Under the pieces are notes generated by a model that was not told the origin of the DNA, searched no databases, and was given only the letters and a program-made list of their open reading frames with translations. Shown in pieces: positions 49,501-62,360 of a DNA stretch of 64,000 bases (positions are counted from its first letter, which is position 1; every line of letters starts with the position of its first letter). Origin of the DNA: Microthrixaceae bacterium (GTDB lineage: Bacteria > Actinomycetota > Acidimicrobiia > Acidimicrobiales > Microtrichaceae); contig JACJWI010000001.1 of NCBI GenBank assembly GCA_020637215.1, forward strand, positions 62,001 to 126,000, given 5' to 3'. The translations under genes and the position numbers were made by a program.

Positions 49501-51122
49501 GCCTGACCGCGACCGCGGCGGCGACACTGGCCGGCGACCTCCGCTCCCGGCCGTCGGTGGCGGTCGACGGCGACGACGCCACCGCCTGGCAGACACCGGT
49601 CAACGGCGCGGTGGGCGACTGGATCGAGGTCACCTACCCCGCGCCGGTCACCGTCGACGACCTGACGATGGCGATCGTCGCCGATGGCCGCCACTCCGTG
49701 CCGACGAAGGTGTCGTTGCAGGTGGACGGCGCGGACGGGCCCACCCTGGACCTGGCCGCCGCCGGCGTCTCGTCGCTCGCCCATCCGGACGGGACCGTCG
49801 ACCGCACCGGAGCGCGGGGCGCCACGACCGCGGTCCGGGTGCCGACGGGATCGGTCACCGGCACCACGTTCCGGTTCCGCGTCGACGAGGTCGCCGAGGT
49901 GCGTTCGCTCGACTGGTTCAGCGGGACACCGACCGTGTTGCCGGTCGGCATCGCCGAGCTCGGCCTGCCCACCCGGGCCGCACTGGCCGATGACTCTCGG
50001 CTGCCGGCGGCGTGCCGGACCGATCTGCTGACGATCGGGGGACAGCCGGTCGGGTTGCGGGTTCTCGGCACGGTCGGACAGGCCCTCGATCGCGCCGAGC
50101 TCCGCCTCGAGTGGTGCGCGGATCACTCCGTGCCCGGCCCCGGCGTGTCGATCCCGGCGGGACGGACTCTGCTCGAGACCGCTGACGGCTGCTCGACCGG
50201 CATCGACGTCGACATGCTGACGCTCGCCTCGGCGGCCGGGGGCGGGACCGGGACCGACACCCTGGCCGAGCCTCCGGGCCCGGGGCCGACACCGCCGTCG
50301 ACCACCACCGACCGGCCGGGGCGCATCACCTACACCGCCAAGGTGACCGACGCGGACCAGCCGTACTGGGTCGTGCTGGGCCAGAGCCTGTCGCCCGGGT
50401 GGACGGCGACGGCCGAGGGCAGCAGGGGTTCTGCGGACCTCGGCGAGCCGACGCTGGTCAACGGCTACGCCAACGGCTGGCAGGTCGACCCGTCGGTCGT
50501 CGGCGCCGACGCCACGATCACCATGACGTTCGCTCCGCAGCGGATGGTGTGGATGGCGATCTGGGCATCCCTCCTCGGCGTGGCGGTGTGCCTGGTGCTG
50601 GCCCTGGTGCCGCACCGGTGGTGGGCTCGCCTCCCGTGGCGGCGGGGTCGGCGCTCCGGAGCACCCGGAGAGGGGCCGGGAGCATCCGAGGGATCACGCG
50701 GACAGCGCCGGGCGGAGGGGCCGGCAGACGCCGCGGCGGTCGCGGATGTCGAGGTCGAGGCCGCCGGGCCGCTGTTGGTCGACGGCGTCTCCCTCAGCGC
50801 AGGGAGGTCCCTGGCGCTCGGGCTGGCGGTGGGCGTGGTGGCTGCGGTGTTCCTCGGCCCCTGGGTCGGCGTGGCCACCGCCGCGGTGACGGCGGTGGCG
50901 TTGGGGCTGCGACGCGGTCAGGTGCTCCTGCGGGCCGCGTGCGTCGGGGCGTTCGGCCTGGCTGCCGCATTCATCGTCGCCAAGCAGCTCCGGGCCGACT
51001 ACGTGGTCGACTTCGAGTGGATGAACAACTTCGAGATCACCCACGCGTGGGCGCTGTTCGCCGCCGGTCTGCTGGCCGTCGACCCGCTCGTCGAGGTGCT
51101 CCGACGTCGACGACGCTCCTGA
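46545..51122 (+). CDS. aftD: AftD-like alpha-(1->3)-arabinofuranosyltransferase
   Basis: 1525-residue membrane protein resembling AftD (DUF3367), the mycobacterial enzyme that branches arabinan of arabinogalactan and lipoarabinomannan. The N-terminal GT-C domain (about eleven helices to ~430) has IGADTKTYLYLDPARLLSR with the acidic loop, then MWDPNIGLGTITHQNIGYLW and GVPDWIAQRLWLG. The extracytoplasmic part contains two F5/8-type carbohydrate-binding modules: one around RAVDGDPTTAWQVGAFEG, another around VAVDGDDATAWQTPVNGAV. Several C-terminal helices and a short loop end it (ITHAWALFAAGLLAVDPLVE). Length is near that of AftD (about 1400). Whether this organism makes arabinan is unknown. Confidence 0.85.
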   Translation: MDAAPAADRPRRRPALGAVLLVVVAYVPLLLTKPGRIGADTKTYLYLDPARLLSRAVSMWDPNIGLGTITHQNIGYLWPMGPYYWLMQTVGVPDWIAQRLWLGTIIAAAGLGVRFLLRELNWRSSGVTVASFAYALSPYLLDYGARISVILLPFAGLPWLVALAARSVRRGGWRDPALFALVTLTVGGVNATSLLLVMVAPLLWMAHATFVARESTLGHTVAAGLRISVLTLITSFWWIAGLAVQGAFGIPILRYTETYYVVANAALAPELLRGLGYWYFYGRDALGPWIRPAISMVQSVPLLAVSYAIPILAFCGGLLSRFRHRGYFTLLVLVGLVMGVGAHPWTGSSPAGAVFKLWTTTDSGLAFRSTPRAVPLIALGLAVLLGAGAAAVGRWRPGLRVPVAAGLLVLICLNQLALFRGQMVDENLDRPSDVPTYWTDAAAFLDRGDPDYRVAEVPGVDFATYRWGNTVDPITPGLMDRDYVARELIPYGTPASADMLNDWDLPLQDGTVDPATIAPIARLLGVGQIVHRADLQYERFRTPRPRWLNSVLDGAPGLGEPVTFGAARANDPNPLLPLDDAIEYGQPASDRDPAPVSVFPVEDPRPMLRTVQASAPVLMAGNGAGIVGLARSGGLQVDRPLFYSASFTTGTDGTNDSDTSKSDSETDRISGIAAEPGASLVVTDTNRRQARRWGSVRENDGYTEMAGETPLVKDPADNRLDVFPGAADDAYTVTEQVGGAVARASSYGNPVSYTASGRAVRAVDGDPTTAWQVGAFEGVDGEFLQLTFPEPVTTDRITLLQAQKPANRWITSVELSFDRSERAVDDPDAGAPLGGASRPVALGDASRQAPGQEIRFPSRTFRTLRITITGTNLGDLPRWTGVSDVGIAEIAVPGVAPTTEVVRPPTDLLDALGARSTARPLSYVFQRRAADPAEVVLDDEERRMQRWVEGPTLRGFLPFGTARISGRIPGERVDALIGAPDAAHGGLTATAAATLAGDLRSRPSVAVDGDDATAWQTPVNGAVGDWIEVTYPAPVTVDDLTMAIVADGRHSVPTKVSLQVDGADGPTLDLAAAGVSSLAHPDGTVDRTGARGATTAVRVPTGSVTGTTFRFRVDEVAEVRSLDWFSGTPTVLPVGIAELGLPTRAALADDSRLPAACRTDLLTIGGQPVGLRVLGTVGQALDRAELRLEWCADHSVPGPGVSIPAGRTLLETADGCSTGIDVDMLTLASAAGGGTGTDTLAEPPGPGPTPPSTTTDRPGRITYTAKVTDADQPYWVVLGQSLSPGWTATAEGSRGSADLGEPTLVNGYANGWQVDPSVVGADATITMTFAPQRMVWMAIWASLLGVAVCLVLALVPHRWWARLPWRRGRRSGAPGEGPGASEGSRGQRRAEGPADAAAVADVEVEAAGPLLVDGVSLSAGRSLALGLAVGVVAAVFLGPWVGVATAAVTAVALGLRRGQVLLRAACVGAFGLAAAFIVAKQLRADYVVDFEWMNNFEITHAWALFAAGLLAVDPLVEVLRRRRRS

Positions 51123-51125
51123 AGC

Positions 51126-51240
51126 GCCGTTCGCGTGTGGATCCGACCTCTGGGACGTCGGTCTCACACGCGGACACCGGGCGCCGGCCGTTCGCGTGTG
51201 GATCCGACCTCTGGGACGTCGGTCTCACACGCGGACACCG
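51126..51240. repeat. Tandem hairpin repeat, two copies with 61-bp period
   Basis: 54 identical bases at 51126-51179 and 51187-51240. Each copy can fold: CGCGTGTG with CACACGCG, a small internal loop, then CCGAC with GTCGG and a nine-base loop CTCTGGGAC. They lie between the converging AftD-like and methyltransferase genes, so they may end transcription, but no T-runs follow. A diverged relative is at 62270-62320. Confidence 0.9.
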
Positions 51241-51279
51241 AGAAACCCACCGGATTCGTCAGCCCACGCGGGGTGCCGG

Positions 51280-52062
51280 TCAGTCGATCGGGTCGGAGCA
51301 GACCGCGAACAGCACCAGGGTCGAGTCGTCGATGTCGTCGGTCAGGAAGAACTCGTCGTCGGTGATGCCCGACGCCCCACCGACCTGTTCGGTGTTGGTG
51401 AACCGGTAGGCCAGGCGTCGCCCGGTCGCGTGCAACCACACGAACGCCTCGCGGGGCAGCTTGTGGCGCAGCCCGAGCGGATCGAGCTTGAGCAGCTTGT
51501 TCGCCATCTCGCGTCGCTTCTCGAAGTCGGCCTTGACCCGGGGGGTGGCGTCGAGGCCGTGCATCTCGACGGTGCCGAAGTGGCGGCCGAGCATGTCGCG
51601 CAGCTCGTCGGGCCCGAACAGGTACACGTGGTACGGGTTCTCGAAGTCGGCGGGCTCGTTGGGCGTGATGAAGAAGGCGGTGCCGTCGGAGCTCAGGACC
51701 CGGGCGACCTCCGACACGTGGTGCTCGGGCTCGGTGAAGTGCTCGATCAGGTGCGATGAGCAGACGTCGTCGAAGGTGTCGGAGCGAAGCGCCAGCAGGG
51801 AGCCGTCGGAGCAGATCGCGTTCATGCCGGCGGCTCCGTGGGTGCGCACCGCGGTGGCCGCGGTCTCGGGGTCGTAGTCGACGCCGAGCAGCTCACGCCC
51901 CTCGCCGGCGAAGCCGATCGACTCGTCGCCCAGCCCGCAGCCGACGTCGAGGAACCGGCCGTCGCCCATCCGGGCCCGCACCTCGCGGTACCCCGCGGTG
52001 TGCAGCGCGAGCAGCGAGTCGGGGGTCTGGCCCTGCATGGGGCGCTCGCCGGTCAGCTTCAC
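51280..52062 (-). CDS. SAM-dependent methyltransferase (class I)
   Basis: 260-residue methyltransferase. Motif I FLDVGCGLGDESIGFAG binds SAM, LLGVDYDPETAATAV gives the acidic residue after strand 2, and DDVCSSHLIEHFTEPEHHV and EVARVLSSDGTAFFITPN are the usual later blocks of the Methyltransf_11 type. The N terminus VKLTGERPMQGQTPD is like that of methyltransferases in glycan clusters, hence the GTG start at 52062 and not the ATG at 52038. Acceptor unknown; the envelope context suggests a sugar or lipid. A 54-nt palindrome lies just upstream of the start. Confidence 0.83.
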   Translation of the reverse strand: MKLTGERPMQGQTPDSLLALHTAGYREVRARMGDGRFLDVGCGLGDESIGFAGEGRELLGVDYDPETAATAVRTHGAAGMNAICSDGSLLALRSDTFDDVCSSHLIEHFTEPEHHVSEVARVLSSDGTAFFITPNEPADFENPYHVYLFGPDELRDMLGRHFGTVEMHGLDATPRVKADFEKRREMANKLLKLDPLGLRHKLPREAFVWLHATGRRLAYRFTNTEQVGGASGITDDEFFLTDDIDDSTLVLFAVCSDPID

Positions 52063-52096
52063 GGGGACTCCAGTCCAGGTTCGCTCCCCCTGGTTC

Positions 52097-52150
52097 CCGT
52101 TCTGTAGTGCGAGATCCAGGCGAACGCCTGGATCTCGCACTACAGAACGG
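52097..52150. repeat. 54-nt palindrome, copy 1
   Basis: 26-base arms at 52097-52122 and 52125-52150 are exact reverse complements with an AA loop; the core of the left arm is GTAGTGCGAGATCCAGGCG. It lies between the divergent methyltransferase and GT4 genes. A second copy, sharing the right flank GGAGGGTG, is at 54163-54204. Confidence 0.92.
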
Positions 52151-52185
52151 CGGGGAGGGTGTCGGTCGGGTGGGGAAGGTCCGCG

Positions 52186-52191
52186 TAGCAT
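52186..52191 (+). promoter_or_regulatory. -10 element (TAGCAT) for the GT4 gene
   Basis: TAGCAT ten bases before ATG 52202. Confidence 0.5.
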
Positions 52192-52201
52192 ACGGGTCCC
52201 C

Positions 52202-53491
52202 ATGCCTGAGCCCGTGACCCCCGACCCGCCCGTCGGTTCCGCCGTCGACGCGATCGCCGAGATGGCCGGTCGGGTCGGCATCGAACGCATCCACGTGTTC
52301 GGTTGGCGCGACCTCGACGACGACGAGGCCGGCGGCTCCGAGGTCCACGCCGACAGCATCGAGTCGATCTGGGCCCGGGCCGGTCTGCAGGTCACCCACC
52401 GGACGTCGTTCTCGTCCGGTCGACCTCCCATCGACGTGCGCAACGGCTACCGGGTCAGCCGCCGGGGGAACCGCTACCTGGTCTTCCCCCGCGCGGCGGT
52501 GGCCGAGCTGACGGGTCGACTCGGTCCGACCGATGCGGTCATCGAGATCTGGAACGGGGTCCCGTTCCTGTCGCCGTGGTGGTGGCACGGTCCCACCTCG
52601 GTCTGGTTGCACCACGTCCACGGGCCGATGTGGCAGCAGAGCCTGCCCGGACCGGTGGCGCCGCTGGGCAACCTCCTCGAGGAACGACTCGCCCCGCCGT
52701 GGTACCGGCGGGTGCCGGTGGTGACTCTGTCGCAGTCGTCCAAGGACGAGCTCGTCGACGAGCTCGGGTTCGACCGTGGGCACGTCACGGTGATCCCACC
52801 GGGGATCGACCCGTCGTTCTCGCCGCTCGACCCGGCTGACCCGGGTGTCGGCCGCTCCCCCACCCCCCTGGCCGTCGCCGTCGGCCGTCTCACCCCGGTC
52901 AAGGACTTCTGTCGACTGGTGCGTGTCATGGCCCGGGTCCGGGATCGGGTGCCCGACCTGGAACTGGTCATCGTCGGTGAGGGCTACGAGCGCGCCGCGA
53001 TCGAGGCCCAGGTCGCTGCGGTCGGCGGCCAGGACTGGGTCCGGCTGCCGGGCCGCATCTCCGACGAGGAGCTCCTGTCGCTGTACCGCCGGGCGTGGCT
53101 GGCGGTGTCGGCGTCGACGCGTGAGGGCTGGGGCATGACCCTCACCGAGGCCGCGGCCTGCGGTACCCCGGCGGTGGCCACCGACATCGCCGGCCACGCG
53201 GATGCCATCGACGACGGCCGCAGCGGACTGCTCGGCCGATCCGACGACGAGCTGGTGGAGCTGGCGACCCGGGTGCTCACCGACGCGACGACCCGATCTG
53301 CTCTCCGGGCCGGGGCGCTCGAGCGAGCCGGCGAGCTGACCTGGGAGGCGTGCGCGCTGGCCAACTTCCGCGTGCTGGCAGACGATGCCGCCGCGCTCGC
53401 CGCGGTCGGTGGACGTCGTCGACGTCTGCCCAAGCACCCGCGGGGCGTTCCGACGGGCGCGCCGCGCCGACGCGCTGGAGTCGGCGAGTGA
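52202..53491 (+). CDS. Family 4 glycosyltransferase
   Basis: 429-residue GT-B-fold retaining glycosyltransferase, cytosolic or peripheral. The N-terminal IHVFGWRDLDDDEAGGSEVH has the glycine loop (GGSE) of the acceptor domain. The C-terminal donor domain has LAVAVGRLTPVKDFCRLVRV, IVGEGYERAAIEAQ and the E-x7-E element EGWGMTLTEAAACGTPAVA. ATG 52202 is fixed by length and by the leaderless-type TAGCAT. Its TGA is followed by the 5'-nucleotidase-like gene; a 20-base duplication sits at the junction. Probably uses an NDP-sugar to build the envelope glycan. Confidence 0.88.
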   Translation: MPEPVTPDPPVGSAVDAIAEMAGRVGIERIHVFGWRDLDDDEAGGSEVHADSIESIWARAGLQVTHRTSFSSGRPPIDVRNGYRVSRRGNRYLVFPRAAVAELTGRLGPTDAVIEIWNGVPFLSPWWWHGPTSVWLHHVHGPMWQQSLPGPVAPLGNLLEERLAPPWYRRVPVVTLSQSSKDELVDELGFDRGHVTVIPPGIDPSFSPLDPADPGVGRSPTPLAVAVGRLTPVKDFCRLVRVMARVRDRVPDLELVIVGEGYERAAIEAQVAAVGGQDWVRLPGRISDEELLSLYRRAWLAVSASTREGWGMTLTEAAACGTPAVATDIAGHADAIDDGRSGLLGRSDDELVELATRVLTDATTRSALRAGALERAGELTWEACALANFRVLADDAAALAAVGGRRRRLPKHPRGVPTGAPRRRAGVGE

Positions 53492-53527
53492 CCGACGGAG
53501 TCGGCGAGTGACCGACGGAGTCGGCGA
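53478..53527 (+). repeat. 20-bp duplication at the GT4 / nucleotidase junction
   Basis: Unit GAGTCGGCGAGTGACCGACG at 53478-53497 and 53498-53517, plus a half copy GAGTCGGCGA to 53527. Each full unit contains GTGA: the first supplies the GT4 stop (TGA 53489-53491), the second supplies the GTG start of the next gene at 53508. As 20 is not a multiple of three, the frames of the two GTGs differ. Confidence 0.92.
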
Positions 53528-54167
53528 CTTCGTCCTCGGGGTCGACCTCGACGGGGTCTGCGCCGACTACACCGAGGCGTTCGCCCAGGTGGTCGCCGCC
53601 GAGCGGGGCGTTCCGATCGACTCCCTCACCCGCGAGGTCAGCTGGGACTTCGCCGAGTGGGACCTCGACCGCGAGGAGTTCCTCCGACTGCACCGCCTGG
53701 GGGTGCAGGAGCGCCACATGTTCGCGACCATGCCGGCTCTCGACGGCGTGGCCGACGCGCTCTGGCGGCTGTCGGATGCCGGGGTGTGGATCCGGATCAT
53801 CACGCACCGGCTGGTCACCAACTGGGGTCACGCCAGGATCGTCTCCGACACCGTGGAGTGGCTGGACACCAACCGGATCCCGTACCGGGACCTGTGCTTC
53901 CTGGGGGCCAAGCCCGAGGCCCAGGCCGACGCCTACGTGGAGGACGCCCCCCACAACGTCGCGGCGCTGCGGGCCGGCGGCAACACCGTCGTCGTGTTCG
54001 ACCAGCCCTACAACCGTGAGCTCGACGGTCCGCGGGCGGCGAGCTGGGCCGAGGCCGAGGCGGTGATCGCCGAGCTGGTCGCGGTCCACACCGGCGCGTT
54101 CTCGCCGCAGCTGCCGGGCGTCGAGGCCGGCGCCGACCGCCTCGACCGCCACATCACCGCTTTGTAG
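53508..54167 (+). CDS. 5'-nucleotidase-like HAD phosphatase (NT5C type)
   Basis: 219-residue HAD-superfamily phosphatase. Motif I VLGVDLDGVCADYTEAF carries the nucleophile Asp and the general acid Asp; motif II is RIITHRLVTN, and motif III/IV is LGAKPEAQADAYVEDAPHN with the lysine and the metal-binding Glu/Asp. This is the 5'(3')-deoxyribonucleotidase branch, often an orphan dephosphorylase. GTG 53508 is the only start in the right frame with sensible length. The stop TAG (54165-54167) lies within the left arm of the palindrome copy at 54163-54204, so the gene's end is set by that repeat. Co-transcribed with the GT4 gene. Confidence 0.83.
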   Translation: MTDGVGDFVLGVDLDGVCADYTEAFAQVVAAERGVPIDSLTREVSWDFAEWDLDREEFLRLHRLGVQERHMFATMPALDGVADALWRLSDAGVWIRIITHRLVTNWGHARIVSDTVEWLDTNRIPYRDLCFLGAKPEAQADAYVEDAPHNVAALRAGGNTVVVFDQPYNRELDGPRAASWAEAEAVIAELVAVHTGAFSPQLPGVEAGADRLDRHITAL

Positions 54168-54204
54168 TGCGAGATCCAGGCGTTCGCCTGGATCTCGCAC
54201 TACA
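54163..54204. repeat. Palindrome copy 2 (42 nt)
   Basis: 20-base arms at 54163-54182 and 54185-54204 with a TT loop; the arm TGTAGTGCGAGATCCAGGCG is the same as the inner 20 bases of copy 1 (52097-52150), and the right flank resembles it as well. Copies 1 and 2 flank the GT4-nucleotidase pair in the same orientation. Confidence 0.92.
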
Positions 54205-54262
54205 GAACGGGACGGAGGGTGAAGGTACGGGCACCCGGGTCATGGATCCGACCCCGGTGGGG

Positions 54263-54268
54263 TAGGTG
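54263..54268 (+). promoter_or_regulatory. Possible -10 element (TAGGTG) for the LuxR gene
   Basis: TAGGTG eight bases before ATG 54277, used to choose that start among GTG 54268, ATG 54271 and ATG 54277. The last base is not T, so the match is imperfect. Confidence 0.35.
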
Positions 54269-54276
54269 TGATGGGC

Positions 54277-54924
54277 ATGAACACGCCACGAACCGCGGCG
54301 TCGGTTCCGGTCCGAGTCGCGCCGGCCACCTCCAACGAGCTCGTCCTGCACGGCCTGCGCAGCACGTTCGACCCGTTCGCCGACCGGGTGGAGCTGATGG
54401 CGCCCGAAGCCGCGCGGGGCGCCGATGTCGTCCTCCTTGACGCGACCGGACTGCCCGACGACGGCGTGGCCGCAGCGACCGCGGCTCGGGAGGCCACCGA
54501 ACGACCGGTGCTGGTCATCTCCGAGCACACCGACGAGCGGACGCTCCTGCGCCTGTTCCGGGCCGGCATCACGGGCTACGTGACCCGGCCGGCGGAGGCC
54601 CGCACCCTCGTCGACCACGCCGTCGAGGTCGCCGCCGGCAAGCGGGTGGTCGACCCCGAGGTCGCCCTGCGCGCTGTGGCGCTGGCCGCCCGGCTGCTCG
54701 ACCTGGACCGCTCGCCCGCCGCTCTCCTGGGCCTGAGCGACCGTGAGGTGGAGGTGCTCGACCGCCTGCAGAGCGGGGCGACGGCGCGGAGCATCGGCCA
54801 CGAGCTGTACGTGTCGCACGAGACGGTTCGTTCGCATCTCAAGCGGATCTACCGGAAGCTCGGTGTCCACGATCGCGCCGGCGCGCTGGCACGGGCCCGT
54901 GAGGAGGGGATCCTGTCGAGCTGA
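54277..54924 (+). CDS. LuxR/NarL-type regulator with degenerate receiver domain
   Basis: 215-residue NarL-family layout: an N-terminal receiver-like domain and C-terminal GerE helix-turn-helix (LGLSDREVEVLDRLQSGA, then TVRSHLKRIYRKLGVHDR). The receiver lacks key residues. Where VDDHPLV carries the acidic pocket there is ATSNELVLHGL, and the switch lysine position reads YVTRPAEA; the phospho-acceptor-like Asp in VVLLDATGLPDD is retained. Phosphorylation control is therefore doubtful, and no sensor kinase is nearby. It may be a constitutive or ligand-driven regulator of neighbouring envelope genes; this is inference. Confidence 0.8.
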   Translation: MNTPRTAASVPVRVAPATSNELVLHGLRSTFDPFADRVELMAPEAARGADVVLLDATGLPDDGVAAATAAREATERPVLVISEHTDERTLLRLFRAGITGYVTRPAEARTLVDHAVEVAAGKRVVDPEVALRAVALAARLLDLDRSPAALLGLSDREVEVLDRLQSGATARSIGHELYVSHETVRSHLKRIYRKLGVHDRAGALARAREEGILSS

Positions 54925-54928
54925 CCGG

Positions 54929-55843
54929 TCAGTCCGGCGGTGGACCGAAGCGACGGAGCCAGAAGTCCCGCAGACCGCGCAGCCGGGCCCGGGCGTCGAA
55001 GATGTAGGGCCGACTCGACGGCTGCAGCACGCCCCGTGCGGTCTGGGCCAGGGTGATCGCCGAGCGGATCGCGGCGTGGTACCACCCGCTCATCTCCTGG
55101 ACGAGCAGCAGGGTGTTGCGGGTCTGGAGGTGGTCGACCCGTGCCACCGAGGAGCCCACGTGCATGTTCTGCACGCGGGCGCCACGGACCAACCCGACCC
55201 TCCACCCGGCGCGCCTCGCCCGAAGCGCGAGCTCGGCCTCCTCGCAGTACGAGAAGTAGCGCTCGTCGAAGAGGCCCACCTCCTCGAGGGTGGCGCGCCG
55301 CAGGAACATGAGAGTGCCGTGGGGGTAGTCGACGTCCTCCCAGCGCGGCAGGTCCGGGCTGCCGGGACCGGGGACGTCGGCGGGGACCGCCATGCCGCCG
55401 AAGTAGGGGTCGATGACCGGGACCATGCCGTCGCCGACGTCCGCGCATGCCAGCCCGGCCCGGGGTCGCTTCGACACCGCGTCGAGCACGGCGGCCAGGC
55501 AGCCGGGGAAGGGGTCGACGTCGTGGGGCGCGAGCGCCACCCACTCGCCGTCGTCGGGGTCGGCCAGGAAGCGACGGAGACCCACGTTGGCCCCGGGACC
55601 GAACCCGGCGTTGGTCCCGTGCTCGATCAGCTCCAGTCCGGCCGGACCGGTCGCCCATCCCGGCCGCATGGCGTCGAGTCCGGACCGCAGCTCGTCGAGC
55701 GCCCCGACGTCGGACGCGTTGTCGACCACCGTGACGCGCACCGGCACCTCGCGGTCGCCGAAGCGCTCGACGGTGCGCAGGCAGTCGGCCGGCTGGTTCC
55801 AGTGGACGATGACGACGCGCAGCGGCGCGACCTTCGGGGTCAC
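54929..55843 (-). CDS. Family 2 glycosyltransferase (rhamnosyltransferase-like)
   Basis: 304-residue GT2. Landmarks are VVIVHWNQPADCLRTVERF, VVDNASDVG, LIEHGTNAGFGPGANVGLRR, the metal site in PHDVDPFPG and GTLMFLRRATLEEVGLFDER followed by YFSYCEEAELALRARRAGW. This last block is typical of rhamnosyl- or galactofuranosyl-transferases of envelope clusters. GTG 55843 is chosen; a longer frame reaches back into gltD. The stop lies four bases from the convergent LuxR gene. Probably co-transcribed with gltB-gltD. Confidence 0.85.
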   Translation of the reverse strand: MTPKVAPLRVVIVHWNQPADCLRTVERFGDREVPVRVTVVDNASDVGALDELRSGLDAMRPGWATGPAGLELIEHGTNAGFGPGANVGLRRFLADPDDGEWVALAPHDVDPFPGCLAAVLDAVSKRPRAGLACADVGDGMVPVIDPYFGGMAVPADVPGPGSPDLPRWEDVDYPHGTLMFLRRATLEEVGLFDERYFSYCEEAELALRARRAGWRVGLVRGARVQNMHVGSSVARVDHLQTRNTLLLVQEMSGWYHAAIRSAITLAQTARGVLQPSSRPYIFDARARLRGLRDFWLRRFGPPPD

Positions 55844-55901
55844 CTGGAAGCCCGGGCTGCGGCGGTCACGCCGGTGGCGACGATCGGGGACCGGTCCGCG
55901 C

Positions 55902-57371
<1,470 letters not shown>

Positions 57372-57428
57372 GTCCCGTCCTCGTCCTCGTCCTCGTGTCC
57401 GTCGTCGTGGCGTCGCTGTCGTCGCGCC

Positions 57429-62009
<4,581 letters not shown>

Positions 62010-62222
62010 GGTGCTCCTGATGCAGTGCGTCCGGGGACCGGACGTCGGTCTGGGTGCGGGGCGTCCCACCCGGGTTCGCCCCGAGCAGTCGACGCTGACT
62101 GCAACAGCTGCGGATCGCCGCGAGCGTGTGGGCCGGCGACATCGGCGGCCCGGTCCGGGCCGTCGTTGGCCTCGGAACCTGCCGTGGGTGCCCGACGAAC
62201 GGGTCCCACAGGGGGTCGGTCC

Positions 62223-62228
62223 ACCCTA
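62223..62228 (-). promoter_or_regulatory. Possible -10 element (TAGGGT) for gltB
   Basis: TAGGGT on the minus strand about 214 bases upstream of ATG 62009. It would give gltB a long leader, in contrast to the leaderless pattern elsewhere. Confidence 0.35.
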
Positions 62229-62269
62229 GCCGAGCTCGTGGGGACCCCCCAACGTGAATTCCGTTCCCG

Positions 62270-62320
62270 CTGTTCCCGTGTGGATCAGGCGCGTGGGGCG
62301 TCGTTCTCACACGCGGAGCG
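62270..62320. repeat. Diverged copy of the AftD-downstream hairpin repeat
   Basis: Reads CGTGTGGATC early and TCTCACACGCGGA late, as in the repeats at 51126-51240, with a different centre. Outer arms CGTGTG (62277-62282) and CACACG (62308-62313) pair; the inner stem is lost. Confidence 0.65.
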
Positions 62321-62348
62321 GGTCGCACGGCACGGCCGGACGGCCCGG

Positions 62349-62354
62349 TACCGT
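62349..62354 (+). promoter_or_regulatory. Leaderless -10 element (TACCGT) for the capA-like gene
   Basis: TACCGT six bases before ATG 62361. Confidence 0.55.
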
Positions 62355-62360
62355 GGCCCG

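Larger units (their letters stand above)
62010..62360. other. Divergent intergenic region: gltB leader, hairpin repeat, capA promoter
   Basis: 351 bases without a supported gene. Minus strand: TAGGGT at 62223-62228 may start a gltB transcript with a leader of about 205 bases, which contains CAGTC-AGCGTC-GACTG and other small stems. Plus strand: the CapA-like gene has TACCGT at 62349-62354. Between them lies a diverged hairpin repeat (62270-62320). Confidence 0.6.

Noticed and set aside
46704..50615. 1303-codon open frame antisense to the AftD-like gene
   Set aside because: Composition typical of antisense frames in high-GC genes; the plus-strand gene has clear GT-C, F5/8-type and membrane features.
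51126..51240. CRISPR array
   Set aside because: Only two repeat units, 54 identical bases with a seven-base separation, no cas genes and no further spacers.
53488..53490. GTG overlapping the GT4 stop as start of the nucleotidase gene
   Set aside because: It is in the wrong frame because of the 20-bp duplication; the in-frame GTG is at 53508.
52097..54204. Composite transposon with inverted repeats at the ends
   Set aside because: The palindromes are internally symmetric and no transposase gene is present; cassette behaviour remains only a hypothesis.
62010..62228. glnA-type glutamine riboswitch upstream of gltB
   Set aside because: The conserved core of that RNA could not be found by eye on the minus strand; only generic stems are present.
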